The notes under the pieces are model-generated. The model searched no databases. It saw only the letters and a list, made by a program, of their open reading frames with translations, and was not told where the DNA came from. From contig JADEXA010000001.1 in the NCBI GenBank assembly GCA_015207365.1, positions 62,001 to 126,000 on the forward strand: a stretch of 64,000 nt of DNA. Reading direction: 5' to 3'. Position 1 is the stretch's first letter; each line of letters opens with the position of its first letter. Of the stretch, positions 53,479-62,035 are shown one piece after another. This DNA comes from Vacuolonema iberomarrocanum LEGE 07170 (GTDB lineage: Bacteria > Cyanobacteriota > Cyanobacteriia > Elainellales > Elainellaceae). The translations under genes and the position numbers were made by a program.

Positions 53479-55770
53479 TCAAACCGATACAGGAGAGGTG
53501 GCGTCAGCACTTTCGGTATGAGAGGCGATCGACTGACTCTGTAGCCTGATCGGGAGTTTGATGGAAAAAGCTGACCCTTCTCCTGGCGTGGAGGTAAAGG
53601 TCAGCTCGCCACCATGTTGCTCCACAATGACCTGGTACCCCACAAACAACCCTAGTCCGGTACCACTGCCGACAGGCTTACTACTAAAGAAAGGATCGAA
53701 CAGCTTGGATTGAATGTCGTAGGGAATGCCAGCACCATTATCCGTAATTTGCACTTGCACCCAGCCCCCTTCGAGTTTCTGGGTACATACATCTAAACGA
53801 GGCTGAAAATCGGGCGGACCATCAGGACAAGCCGCAACCCGATCGCGAATCGCATCAATGGCGTTATTGAGTAAGTTTAAAAACACCTGATTCACTTGGC
53901 TGGGATGGCATTCGACCAAGGGCAGGTCATCGTAGAGTTTACTCACTTGAATGGCAGGACAACTGCCAGATCGCCGTAATCGGCTTTGGAGAATCATCAA
54001 AGCACTATCCAGCCCTTCGTGCAGGTTGACCTGTTTAATCTGCGCTTCGTCAAGGCGAGCAAAATTGCGCAGGGACTCTACAATACTTTGAATGCGAGAT
54101 GTGCTGGACTTCATAGATTTCAGCAGTTGTGGAAAGTCCTCACGCACAAACTCTACATCCAGGTCATCACGACTTTCCTTGATAGGAGGAGAGGCTGTCT
54201 CCAAAGTCGCTTTCTCCAGTGCGACTTCGTAGAGATGCAGTAGGTTTAGCAACCCTTCAACATAGTCGGAAGCATGGTCGAGGTTGCCACGAATCACGCC
54301 AATGGGATTGTTAATCTCGTGAGCCACGCCTGCAACCAATTGGCTGAGGCTAGACATTTTCTCAGTTTGCACCAGCTTTAGCTGAGTTTGCTGCAATTGG
54401 TCGAGGGCTTCGCGCAGTTCGGTCGTGCGGTTTTCGACACGGGCTTCGAGTTCATCGTTTGCCCGTTCCAATTCCTGAATCAGCTCATTCAGGGTGGCGG
54501 TCATGTGATTGAAGCCAACGGCTAGCGTGTCCATTTCGCGGATGGGTTGCGGCTCAATGGCTTGATCGAGATTACCCTCAGCGATCGCCTGACTGGCTCG
54601 ATTGAAGCGCCTAATGGGACGGGCTATCCAAGATGACGTGTATACACCAAAAGCGATCGCCGCCGTCAAGGCCACTAAGGATAGTGCCACTGTCTGTCGC
54701 GTACTCTCGTGGATTTGCGTCATGAAATCCGATTCAGGCAAAGCCACGATGATCAACCAGTCTAAGCCCATCTCGTTGCTGTAAGGTGTGACTTGAAGGT
54801 ACTGGCGCTCGCCCTCCAACTGAAATTCCAGTTGCTGAGTCCGATGAATGTTGTCAAAATTGTCAAACGATTCCTGCAAATGGATGGCCGCCGCAGATAG
54901 CATCGAACTTTCCACATCCGCTAGAGCAATGCGATCGGGTTCGACCTCCGGGTCGGGTTGAGAGAAGGGGTTTTCTTGGGAAGATAGCGCAACCACATCT
55001 CCCGATCGCTCAATAATTGCAGCCTGTCCAGACTCCCCAATTTGTAGCTGTCGCAAAAACACAGTCAGCCTGGACAGGGTTAGATCAACGGCAAACACCC
55101 CCAAGAATGTACCGTCATCATCATGAACAGGTTGCGTCGCCGTAACCGCCAGGATGTTGTCGGGAAACATTGCATAGATTTCGCTCCAGCGGGGATAGCG
55201 CTGGTTGGCAACGCTGGTATACCACGGGCGCACACGGGGATCATAATCAGGATCAACACTGAGCAGTTCGGTCCGATTGGCGCTACTATCGGTCGCAAAG
55301 ATCATGAAATCCCCCGCGACATAATCGCGGGTTTGCTCAATCACGAGCTGCCCATCACTTTGCCGTCCAGCATCGACATAGCCCCCATCGGCCTCTTTTG
55401 CAAAGTAGATGTAGCTTAAGGTTTCATGAATGCGGATCTGTTGCCAAAACGTACGCGACAATTGCTCAGCATCGTTGATATCAAGCAACCCCAATCGCAC
55501 GGCTTCATGATTGCTGGCGTTAATTTGCCGGGGAACATCCAAATAGTTATCTAGATGTTGCTCGATGCGGTCAGAAACTTCGCTTTCAAGCTCCGCTACC
55601 AAATTGTCAACCGCTTGTTGCCCGTTGCGTAGCGAGAGCCATCCCGTTAATCCAGCGGCTGCAGAAATTTGCAAGACAAATGGAATAACCAACACTGCAC
55701 GGAGTGAAATCTTGCGCCTTCGTGAACGCTTTTTTGTAGGATCCTTGGCCGAGGGCATATTGGTCGTCAT
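53479..55770 (-). CDS. Cache-HAMP sensor histidine kinase
   Basis: This 763-residue membrane kinase has a first membrane segment at about 22-45, a large extracytoplasmic dCache domain (about 50-350, with the PWYTSVANQRYPRWSEIY and VFAVDLTLSRL blocks), a second segment at about 362-383, a HAMP domain (about 384-440), a coiled coil, HisKA with His484 (GVAHEINNPIG) and a complete HATPase (TDNGAGIPYDIQ, SGTGLGLFVGYQ). dCache domains sense small ligands such as amino acids in the periplasm. No response regulator is adjacent; the next signalling genes (57910-61993) are on the other strand. Confidence 0.92.
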   Translation of the reverse strand: MTTNMPSAKDPTKKRSRRRKISLRAVLVIPFVLQISAAAGLTGWLSLRNGQQAVDNLVAELESEVSDRIEQHLDNYLDVPRQINASNHEAVRLGLLDINDAEQLSRTFWQQIRIHETLSYIYFAKEADGGYVDAGRQSDGQLVIEQTRDYVAGDFMIFATDSSANRTELLSVDPDYDPRVRPWYTSVANQRYPRWSEIYAMFPDNILAVTATQPVHDDDGTFLGVFAVDLTLSRLTVFLRQLQIGESGQAAIIERSGDVVALSSQENPFSQPDPEVEPDRIALADVESSMLSAAAIHLQESFDNFDNIHRTQQLEFQLEGERQYLQVTPYSNEMGLDWLIIVALPESDFMTQIHESTRQTVALSLVALTAAIAFGVYTSSWIARPIRRFNRASQAIAEGNLDQAIEPQPIREMDTLAVGFNHMTATLNELIQELERANDELEARVENRTTELREALDQLQQTQLKLVQTEKMSSLSQLVAGVAHEINNPIGVIRGNLDHASDYVEGLLNLLHLYEVALEKATLETASPPIKESRDDLDVEFVREDFPQLLKSMKSSTSRIQSIVESLRNFARLDEAQIKQVNLHEGLDSALMILQSRLRRSGSCPAIQVSKLYDDLPLVECHPSQVNQVFLNLLNNAIDAIRDRVAACPDGPPDFQPRLDVCTQKLEGGWVQVQITDNGAGIPYDIQSKLFDPFFSSKPVGSGTGLGLFVGYQVIVEQHGGELTFTSTPGEGSAFSIKLPIRLQSQSIASHTESADATSPVSV

Positions 55771-56128
55771 GGAACCACATCACAGGAAATGCACATATTT
55801 AACGTGCCCATATGAGGCACTAAATACACCACTGGCTATACGACTGACTCGTTGAGATAGCGGCCATATCATACGGTTTTTACACAAAAATAGGCAACGT
55901 GGATTTTGCCTACTTCTATATATACTTTTGTGCATAGGTTGTGGATCTACCTGAGCCGCTATTGGCAGGGCGATCGCCCTCTCCGTTACAAAGCCAAGTA
56001 TTAGCAAATTCATTCCGCCAATTGCGTGAAGCTCAACACCCTGAATCGACCGATTTTAATTGATAAACTTAGAAACGGTTTAAGGCATCTCAGAAGGGGT
56101 TGAATTTTGTGCACAGCACACAGTCCAT
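55771..56128. other. intergenic region upstream of the Cache kinase
   Basis: No gene is supported. It must contain the kinase promoter, read to the left. The family C element at 56137 closes it on the right. Confidence 0.4.
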
Positions 56129-56136
56129 TCAATTTT

Positions 56137-56225
56137 TGAGGTCGCAGAATCAAAGGATAATTTTTGCCGAGAAAAAGCGTAATATGCTCCTTATCGGCAA
56201 AAATTATCCCCTCAATCAGCAACTC
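56137..56225 (+). mobile_element. hairpin element family C, copy 3 (89 bp) with 8-bp flanking direct repeats
   Basis: Left end GAGGTCGCAGAATCAAAG and right end CCCTCAATCAGCAACTC match copies 1 and 2. The perfect stem is 16 bp (56155-56170 with 56194-56209), and the 23-base loop region is more degenerate. TCAATTTT occurs directly outside at 56129-56136 and 56226-56233. Confidence 0.8.
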
Positions 56226-56245
56226 TCAATTTTCTAAACAATGTC

Positions 56246-56800
56246 TTAGCGTGAAGCTTCTGCGATCGGTGTCTCTGTTCCTGCCACATCGGTTGCGATC
56301 GCAGCGTCTGCGTCATCTGCATTATCTATATGTTGCACTGTCAGGACTGAGCAGGGAGCATGGTGCAGCACATAGTTGCTGACACTCCCCATGAGTAGCT
56401 CACTAAACCCCTTACGTCCCCGTCGCCCTAGCACAACCAGATCGGCTTCCCAGTTGCGAGCAAGGGCGCAGATCCGGCTTCCTGGATCGCCAGCTACTTG
56501 GGTAAATTCTACCGCTATCCCTTTTTCCAATCCTGTCTTGGCATAGTCCTTAAGTCGTTCTAGCCCCTGCTCTTCTTGAGCAGCCAGAATCTCCATGTGC
56601 CGTTGGATGGAGGCTTCACTGAGGCGTGGCGAGAACACATCAACCCCAACTGGAAAATCTGTGAACGTGTCATCAACGACATTCAACGCATGGATAATCA
56701 TGAGTTTTGCTTGGGTGAGTTCGGCAAGAGCGATCGCCCGTTCAAACACCTTGTCACCATCGTTGGTGTCATCTACCGCCACCAAAATCTTGTTAAACAT
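56246..56800 (-). CDS. universal stress protein (UspA family)
   Basis: The 184-residue Usp starts KILVAVDDTNDGDKVFERAI and contains the ATP-binding motif GRRGRKGFSELLMGSVSNY followed by VLHHAPCSVLTVQ. The C-terminal about 25 residues are Ala/Asp-rich and not part of the domain. ATP-binding Usps act in stress survival; the trigger is unknown. It has no close neighbours on the same strand. Confidence 0.93.
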   Translation of the reverse strand: MFNKILVAVDDTNDGDKVFERAIALAELTQAKLMIIHALNVVDDTFTDFPVGVDVFSPRLSEASIQRHMEILAAQEEQGLERLKDYAKTGLEKGIAVEFTQVAGDPGSRICALARNWEADLVVLGRRGRKGFSELLMGSVSNYVLHHAPCSVLTVQHIDNADDADAAIATDVAGTETPIAEASR

Positions 56801-56893
56801 GATTGGAAACTCCTAATGCGTTCCTATCTCTATTGTCCGTCTCGACTGGGGTAGATGTGTATCCTCCAAACGATTCGTAATACCAAAGCCTCA

Positions 56894-56998
56894 GATCAAA
56901 TCCGGTTGAAGAACCCAACTATCGTTTGTGCCCGCTGTTTTGCAGCGGGCACAAACGATAGTTGGGTTTTACGGCTATTTAATCGAATTTGATATAAG
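56894..56998 (+). repeat. hairpin element family A, copy 5
   Basis: AGATCAAATCCGGTTGAAGA on the left and TTTAATCGAATTTGATATAA on the right enclose a perfect 26-bp stem (56912-56937 with 56943-56968, five-base loop) with the same arms as copy 2. Just right of it, AAGTACAAGACAAAA (56996-57010) resembles an end of family D. Confidence 0.92.
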
Positions 56999-57073
56999 TA
57001 CAAGACAAAAAATTGAAACATTGCTAAAACATTCAGCCGAGAGGGCATTTGGCCAATTCGGTACCATGATGCT

Positions 57074-57484
57074 TCAGCCGTCAGCATCGGGCAGGACGGC
57101 AATGGCTTCAATTTCCATGAGGAAGTCCGGATGGGCCAGTCCGGCTACAAACAGCAGGGTAATCAGAGGAGGATTGGGACGCTTTCCCCAGATGCGTTGG
57201 AAGACCTCAAACGCTGGCTGAGGCGGCTGACCCTGCAAAACATAGACTGTCCACTTGATTACATGCTCCAGTTGCGCCCCAGCAGAAGCGAGTGCAATTT
57301 CAAGATTTGCAAAAATCTGCTCAGCCTGTCGGCCAATATCATCTTTGCCAACGCTTTCCCCAGATGGAGTGATGGCATTTTGCCCGCCGATATAAATGGT
57401 GCGTATATCTCCCCGGGTCACAACCACTTGTGAGAAAACAGGGTTTTTATGCAAGCCCGCTGGATTTAAGTGTTCAATACTCAT
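57074..57484 (-). CDS. RidA/YjgF-family protein
   Basis: The 136-residue protein has the Rid pattern: TIYIGGQNAITPSGESVGKD, DIGRQAEQIFANLEIALASA and the C-terminal PLITLLFVAGLAHPDFLMEI. RidA hydrolyses reactive enamine/imine intermediates; its key Arg lies in the family near position 105, whereas here the matching stretch is LLFVAGLAHPD without Arg, so this is a Rid paralogue with an uncertain reaction rather than RidA itself. Confidence 0.87.
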   Translation of the reverse strand: MSIEHLNPAGLHKNPVFSQVVVTRGDIRTIYIGGQNAITPSGESVGKDDIGRQAEQIFANLEIALASAGAQLEHVIKWTVYVLQGQPPQPAFEVFQRIWGKRPNPPLITLLFVAGLAHPDFLMEIEAIAVLPDADG

Positions 57485-57909
57485 TTGTGTGTAAATCGTT
57501 CGGTAATTGTCTACGTGCCATGAAGATCTAATTAGTCACTATTCAAGCAAAAGGTGGCCAAGATGCATAGGACTAGGTCATAGCTAAGGTTTATAGATAG
57601 GACGTCTATCTATCCACGGTGACGAACTGTCAGACCCCGGATATACATCGATTTGATTGATGAGGTTTTCTAATCTCTATAAAGGCAAGCGATAGCCACT
57701 CTTTAGCTAGACGTGCGATTGTTTCTCTAAATGGGAACAATAAGTAAAAACAGTTAGATTTTCTTTAAGTCAAGCGGTTGAGGTTTATTAACGCCGTTCT
57801 CTAGCAGCGTCTTGCTGAGGGCGACAATGATGCCCCACCTGAAGGGGGATTTTAGTCGCCATCCCATTGGGCAATTTCCGATTAGTAAAGTGTTCCTTTG
57901 TTTTAGATC
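57485..57909. other. 425-bp intergenic region with a small palindrome
   Basis: ATAGATAG (57593-57600) and CTATCTAT (57606-57613) form a perfect inverted repeat around GACGT, an operator-like element 300 bp before the kinase gene. No gene is supported. Confidence 0.5.
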
Positions 57910-59550
57910 ATGCTTAACCAGGCTAAGTCACTTTTCAAAACTCCGTTGATTCATATTCCCGACAAACCCAAAAAACGATTGCCAACATGGCCTACGCTAC
58001 TGGCTGCAATTGTAGCGGCTGTCGTGAGTTCTGCCTCTATCTACACGCTCAATCAAGTCGCTGAAACCAGCAATCGATCTCGGTTACTCCTAGCTCAAGT
58101 AAAAGAGCAGTTGAGTCGACTCAATTCTTTGGAGTGGGAAGGTATCTCTAAAGGAAGAATCGATGAGAACCTGGCCGAAGAGTTAGCTGAACATGAAGAA
58201 GATTCCGATGCCATTTTCAGTGAGCTTCGCGAAATTGACCAGGAGCAGAATCTGGAAGCTTTTTTCATACTCTATGCAGAGTATGAAGCGGCAGTTGATG
58301 AAGCGCTAGAGTTCATCGAACAAGGGCAGATCGAGCAAGTACTAGCCATCGATGCAGTGGCCATTGATGAACTCTATGATGAGGTCTATGCTGAAGTTAC
58401 CGTGCTGGAACAGCGTTATGTAGCGCAGCGGCAACGGATTAGAACTCTGGCAGATTTTGGCACGGCTTTTTTGTTATTGTTTGCAGCCGTTGTCACGGGT
58501 ACGCTGTCGCAACGGTTTAGCGACAGACTATGGCATAAGAACCAGGCGTTGGAGACGGCTCTAGATGAGCTTCAACAAACCCAGGCGCAGTTGATTCAAC
58601 AGGAGAAATTAGCTTCTCTAGGCCAACTGGTTGCGGGAGTTGCTCATGAAATTAATAACCCCTTAGGCGCGATCAAAGCATCGGCGGACAATACTCACAA
58701 GGCATTGCAGGAAGCCCTGGCTGAACTTCCATCGCTCAATCAGCGGTTGACTCCTGAGGAGCAATCCAGCTTTTTTGGGTTAATTACTCAAGCACTCGAT
58801 GGCAAATCCTCTGTCACATCCCAAGAAGGCCGGACGCTGAAACGCAGAATTGTTGCTCAACTGAAGGAGCATGACATTGAAGACGCGCGATCGCTGGCAG
58901 ATCTACTCATTGATATGGGGGTCTATGAAAGCCTGGAGCCATTTTTCCCACTGTTGAAAAGCCATGAGAGTGAATGGGCCGTGCAACTGGCCTACAACCT
59001 GGCGTGCCCATTTCTCAACAGTCAGCTCATTATAGGCGCAGTCGATCGCTCGTCTAAGATCGTTTTTGCTCTCAAAAACTATGCCCGGTTTGATCAGAGT
59101 AATAAGAAGCAGTTGACGATGGTTACTGAGGGCGTGGAAACGGTACTCGAAATCTATAACAATCAACTCAAACGCAACATTGATGTGGTTCGTGAGTATC
59201 AAGATATTCCCGAAATTTTGGGATATCCTGATGAACTCATTCAAGTCTGGACCAACCTGATTCACAATGCAATTCAAGCCATGGAATCTGGCGGTACGCT
59301 GACGTTGACCATCCGTGAGCAGGATCAAGGCGTTGAGGTGACAGTTACGGATACTGGCACGGGAATTCCGACTGAGGTACAGGAAAGAATCTTTGATGCC
59401 TTTTTTACCACCAAACCTTCAGGACAAGGAAGTGGGTTGGGGTTGTATATTAGCCGCAAGATTATCGACAAACATGAGGGGCGTATGGGGTTAGAGAGCC
59501 AACCCGGACACACGCAATTTAAGGTTTGGCTTCCTATGGGGTCGCTTTAG
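57910..59550 (+). CDS. membrane sensor histidine kinase with extended DHp domain
   Basis: The 546-residue kinase has membrane segments at about 28-46 and 182-200 enclosing a small, acidic, helical sensor domain (four-helix-bundle type, about 50-180). A coiled coil leads to His246 (GVAHEINNPLG). Between the His helix and the second DHp helix (AVDRSSKIVFALKNYARF, about 377-395) lies a 110-residue helical insertion. The HATPase is complete (NAIQAMESGG, TDTGTGIPTEV, GSGLGLYISRK). It is followed by a receiver protein (59679) and a receiver-GGDEF protein (60656) on the same strand, its likely partners. Confidence 0.92.
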   Translation: MLNQAKSLFKTPLIHIPDKPKKRLPTWPTLLAAIVAAVVSSASIYTLNQVAETSNRSRLLLAQVKEQLSRLNSLEWEGISKGRIDENLAEELAEHEEDSDAIFSELREIDQEQNLEAFFILYAEYEAAVDEALEFIEQGQIEQVLAIDAVAIDELYDEVYAEVTVLEQRYVAQRQRIRTLADFGTAFLLLFAAVVTGTLSQRFSDRLWHKNQALETALDELQQTQAQLIQQEKLASLGQLVAGVAHEINNPLGAIKASADNTHKALQEALAELPSLNQRLTPEEQSSFFGLITQALDGKSSVTSQEGRTLKRRIVAQLKEHDIEDARSLADLLIDMGVYESLEPFFPLLKSHESEWAVQLAYNLACPFLNSQLIIGAVDRSSKIVFALKNYARFDQSNKKQLTMVTEGVETVLEIYNNQLKRNIDVVREYQDIPEILGYPDELIQVWTNLIHNAIQAMESGGTLTLTIREQDQGVEVTVTDTGTGIPTEVQERIFDAFFTTKPSGQGSGLGLYISRKIIDKHEGRMGLESQPGHTQFKVWLPMGSL

Positions 59551-59678
59551 GCGATCGCCCAGACTGAGCTGAGCGATTGATGATGTGGTATGCTTCGCGC
59601 GCGTTACCCTACAGTAAGTCTGTTCTTTTGCAGAAATCTCTTTAGCCATTTGCTCAATAATTTAGGGGTATTTTTACG

Positions 59679-60068
59679 ATGTCTGAGACTGCGATTTTAT
59701 GTGTCGATGATGAAGTTTCAGTTTTGAAAGTGCTGAAGGAACAACTAAAACGCTTGTTTGGTAATCAGTATGTTTATGAGGTTGCGCAAAGTGCAGACGA
59801 AGCTTGGCTGGTAATTGATGAGTTGGAGCAAGACGAAATAAAAATTTTGATTATTGTCTCTGATTGGCTGATGCCGGATGTGAAAGGAGACGAGTTCCTG
59901 GCTCAGGTGCATCAACGCTTCCCCGAAATCGTTACGGTTATGTTGACAGGGCAGGCTGATGAGTCGGCGATCGAGCGTGCCAAACAACAGGCTAATCTTT
60001 ATGCTTGTATCAATAAGCCTTGGACGGAAGAAGACCTACGGAACGTTGTCGGTGTAGCGCTCAACTAG
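59679..60068 (+). CDS. single-domain response regulator
   Basis: The 129-residue receiver has the acidic pair (CVDDE), the phosphoacceptor Asp62 (VSDWLMPDVKGDEF), a conserved Thr (MLTGQADESA) and Lys (INKPWTEEDL). The KPWT/D ending is typical of receivers paired with kinases like the preceding gene and with c-di-GMP enzymes. It has no output domain, so it probably acts by protein contact or as a phosphate shuttle. 128 bp after the kinase gene. Confidence 0.95.
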   Translation: MSETAILCVDDEVSVLKVLKEQLKRLFGNQYVYEVAQSADEAWLVIDELEQDEIKILIIVSDWLMPDVKGDEFLAQVHQRFPEIVTVMLTGQADESAIERAKQQANLYACINKPWTEEDLRNVVGVALN

Positions 60069-60189
60069 GCGTTGTCATCAACTAGATTGTCCATTGCTTG
60101 CAGAACAGAGGTTACAACCCCTAGGTCGTTTAGTTGGTCGGGCGCAGCAAGGCTCAGCCATCCAGCTTTTTGACTTTAATTGATGACGC

Positions 60190-60318
60190 ACCCCTGAGGA
60201 CAGGACAAAACCCAAAGAACCCTTGATTTTGTGTAGTGCGTGCACTGCACGCGCTACACAAAATCAAGGGTTCTAGCCGGGGTGCAATTTTTTTCCTGTA
60301 CTTAGGACGCGTCCTAAG
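60190..60318 (+). repeat. hairpin element family D, copy 2, ending in an 18-bp palindrome
   Basis: Ends CCTGAGGACAGGACAAAA and TTTTTTCCTGTACTTAGG are inverted. The stem is 28 bp (60217-60244 with 60246-60273, one T-G pair, one-base loop). It shares GAACCCTTGATTTTG with copy 1 and differs further in. The right end runs into the perfect palindrome CTTAGGACGCGTCCTAAG (60301-60318), as if two element ends met. Confidence 0.88.
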
Positions 60319-60357
60319 ACGCTGTTTGAAAACGATTAAAAAAGTGCTAGGACATTG

Positions 60358-60462
60358 ATATAGCTTTACGCATTGAGATTAAGCCAAATCATTTCTTGGA
60401 AGCCCCGCGCCGCGGGGCTTCCAAGAAATGATTTGGTTCTACCTGAGCGCGTAGCGCTATAT
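60358..60462 (+). repeat. hairpin element H
   Basis: ATATAGCTTTACGC on the left and GCGTAGCGCTATAT on the right enclose a perfect 26-bp stem (60384-60409 with 60411-60436, one-base loop). No second copy is seen in the window. It lies in the gap between the receiver gene and the GGDEF gene. Confidence 0.88.
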
Positions 60463-60655
60463 TTCCGTTTGGCTGCACTTGCTAAACGTTCAATGCTCTC
60501 GTCGCAAGTGATATTTTCTCAAGCAAATTCTAAGAAATTAAGTGGAATTGATGAATTGCTGGTTGCCTAACCAGCGTAATTTCTCAATTGACTATTTCGT
60601 TGTCACAAAATACTTTTAATCTGAAGATCTATATTTCAGTTGTGTTCCTAAGCCA

Positions 60656-61993
60656 ATGCGATCTACGATTATTTGTGTTGATGACGAGTTCAGTATCCTT
60701 AAGAGTTTGGGTGCTCAGCTAAAGCGTAACTTTGGTAAGAGCTATGATATTGAACTTGCCGATAGCGGTGCTAGTGCTCTTCTGCTCTGTGCAGAGCTAA
60801 CAGAAGAAGAGAAAGACATCGCACTTGTTATTTCTGATCAGAACATGATAGGAATGGCGGGAGATGAATTTCTAATTCAGCTTCATGCTCTTTATCCCAA
60901 AACATTGAAAATTATGCTGACGGGGCAAGCGGATGCTGATTCGGTTGGAAATGTTGTAAATGCAGCAGCTTTGTATCGCTACATCCGTAAACCTTGGGAT
61001 GAAACCGATCTCACTCTAACTGTCGCGGAAGCCCTGCACTGTTTTGAGAAAGATCAAAAGTTGGCTCGCCAAAATGAATTGCTGAAGGCAACAAATATCA
61101 GACTAGAGAGTGCCTTGGCATTACTTCGAGCAACTTTAGAAGCAACGGCGGATGGCATTTTAGTGCTTGACTCCTTTGGGGATGTTGTTAGTTTTAATCA
61201 AAGGTTTTTTGATGTCTGGGATTTATCTGATGGTGCTTTAGAATCAGATAGCCAAACACTAATAAATTCCATGATGGGTGTTTTGATGGAGTCGGATGCG
61301 ATCGCCCTAAAAACACAGCTTGAACAAAGCAGCATTAAGCATCAAGATTGCTTGAAATTAGAAGATGGAAGGATAATTGAATATTACCTACAGCCTCAGC
61401 AATTGATAGGGAAAAATGTCGGCACGGTCTGGAGCTTTCGCGATGTTACGCAGGAAAAGCTATCCGAAGCGATTATCACACACCAGGCATTGCATGACAC
61501 CCTGACCAATTTGCCAAATCGCATCTTCTTCGACCAAGCATTTGATGCAGCCTTGAAGGATGCGGCAGCGAACACAAAACGCATGGCTGTCATGTTTCTT
61601 GATTTGGATGAATTTAAAGCGGTAAACGATCAGCTAGGGCATGCAATTGGCGATCAGTTATTGCAGAATATTGTCCAACGGCTATCCCATTGCCTGCGAG
61701 AAGCAGATGTTATTGCGCGCTGGGGGGGCGATGAGTTTGTCATCCTCTTGCCTCAAATTCGATGCCGCGACGATGCGAGTGAAGTGGCCAGTCGGCTGAT
61801 TGAAGTCTGTCAGCCTGAGTTCTATCTGGGAGAGCATCGTTTGCACACAACGGTCAGTATTGGAATTGCTGTCTATCCGGATGACGGTCTAGAAAATGGA
61901 ACGTTGCTGCAAAATGCCGATACAGCACTGTATCAAGCAAAAAGAAGTGGTCGAAACAACTATCAGTACTACTCCGTTGACGTAGCAAGCTGA
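60656..61993 (+). CDS. receiver-PAS-GGDEF diguanylate cyclase
   Basis: The 445-residue protein has a receiver (1-125; CVDDE, Asp61 in VISDQNMIGMAGDEF, IRKPWDETDL), a coiled coil, a PAS domain (about 155-275, LEATADGILVLDSFGDVVSF) and a GGDEF domain (about 285-440). The active site is ARWGGDEFVIL (Gly357-Phe361) and a RxxD inhibitory site (READ) lies five residues before it, so it should make c-di-GMP with product inhibition. No EAL domain. The receiver has Ile where the conserved Pro after the Asp loop is usual (QNMIGM). Presumed target of the kinase at 57910. Confidence 0.95.
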   Translation: MRSTIICVDDEFSILKSLGAQLKRNFGKSYDIELADSGASALLLCAELTEEEKDIALVISDQNMIGMAGDEFLIQLHALYPKTLKIMLTGQADADSVGNVVNAAALYRYIRKPWDETDLTLTVAEALHCFEKDQKLARQNELLKATNIRLESALALLRATLEATADGILVLDSFGDVVSFNQRFFDVWDLSDGALESDSQTLINSMMGVLMESDAIALKTQLEQSSIKHQDCLKLEDGRIIEYYLQPQQLIGKNVGTVWSFRDVTQEKLSEAIITHQALHDTLTNLPNRIFFDQAFDAALKDAAANTKRMAVMFLDLDEFKAVNDQLGHAIGDQLLQNIVQRLSHCLREADVIARWGGDEFVILLPQIRCRDDASEVASRLIEVCQPEFYLGEHRLHTTVSIGIAVYPDDGLENGTLLQNADTALYQAKRSGRNNYQYYSVDVAS

Positions 61994-62035
61994 TGTTGGT
62001 ATCTCTGACTGGATGCCCTAACTGTTAAGGTTGCA

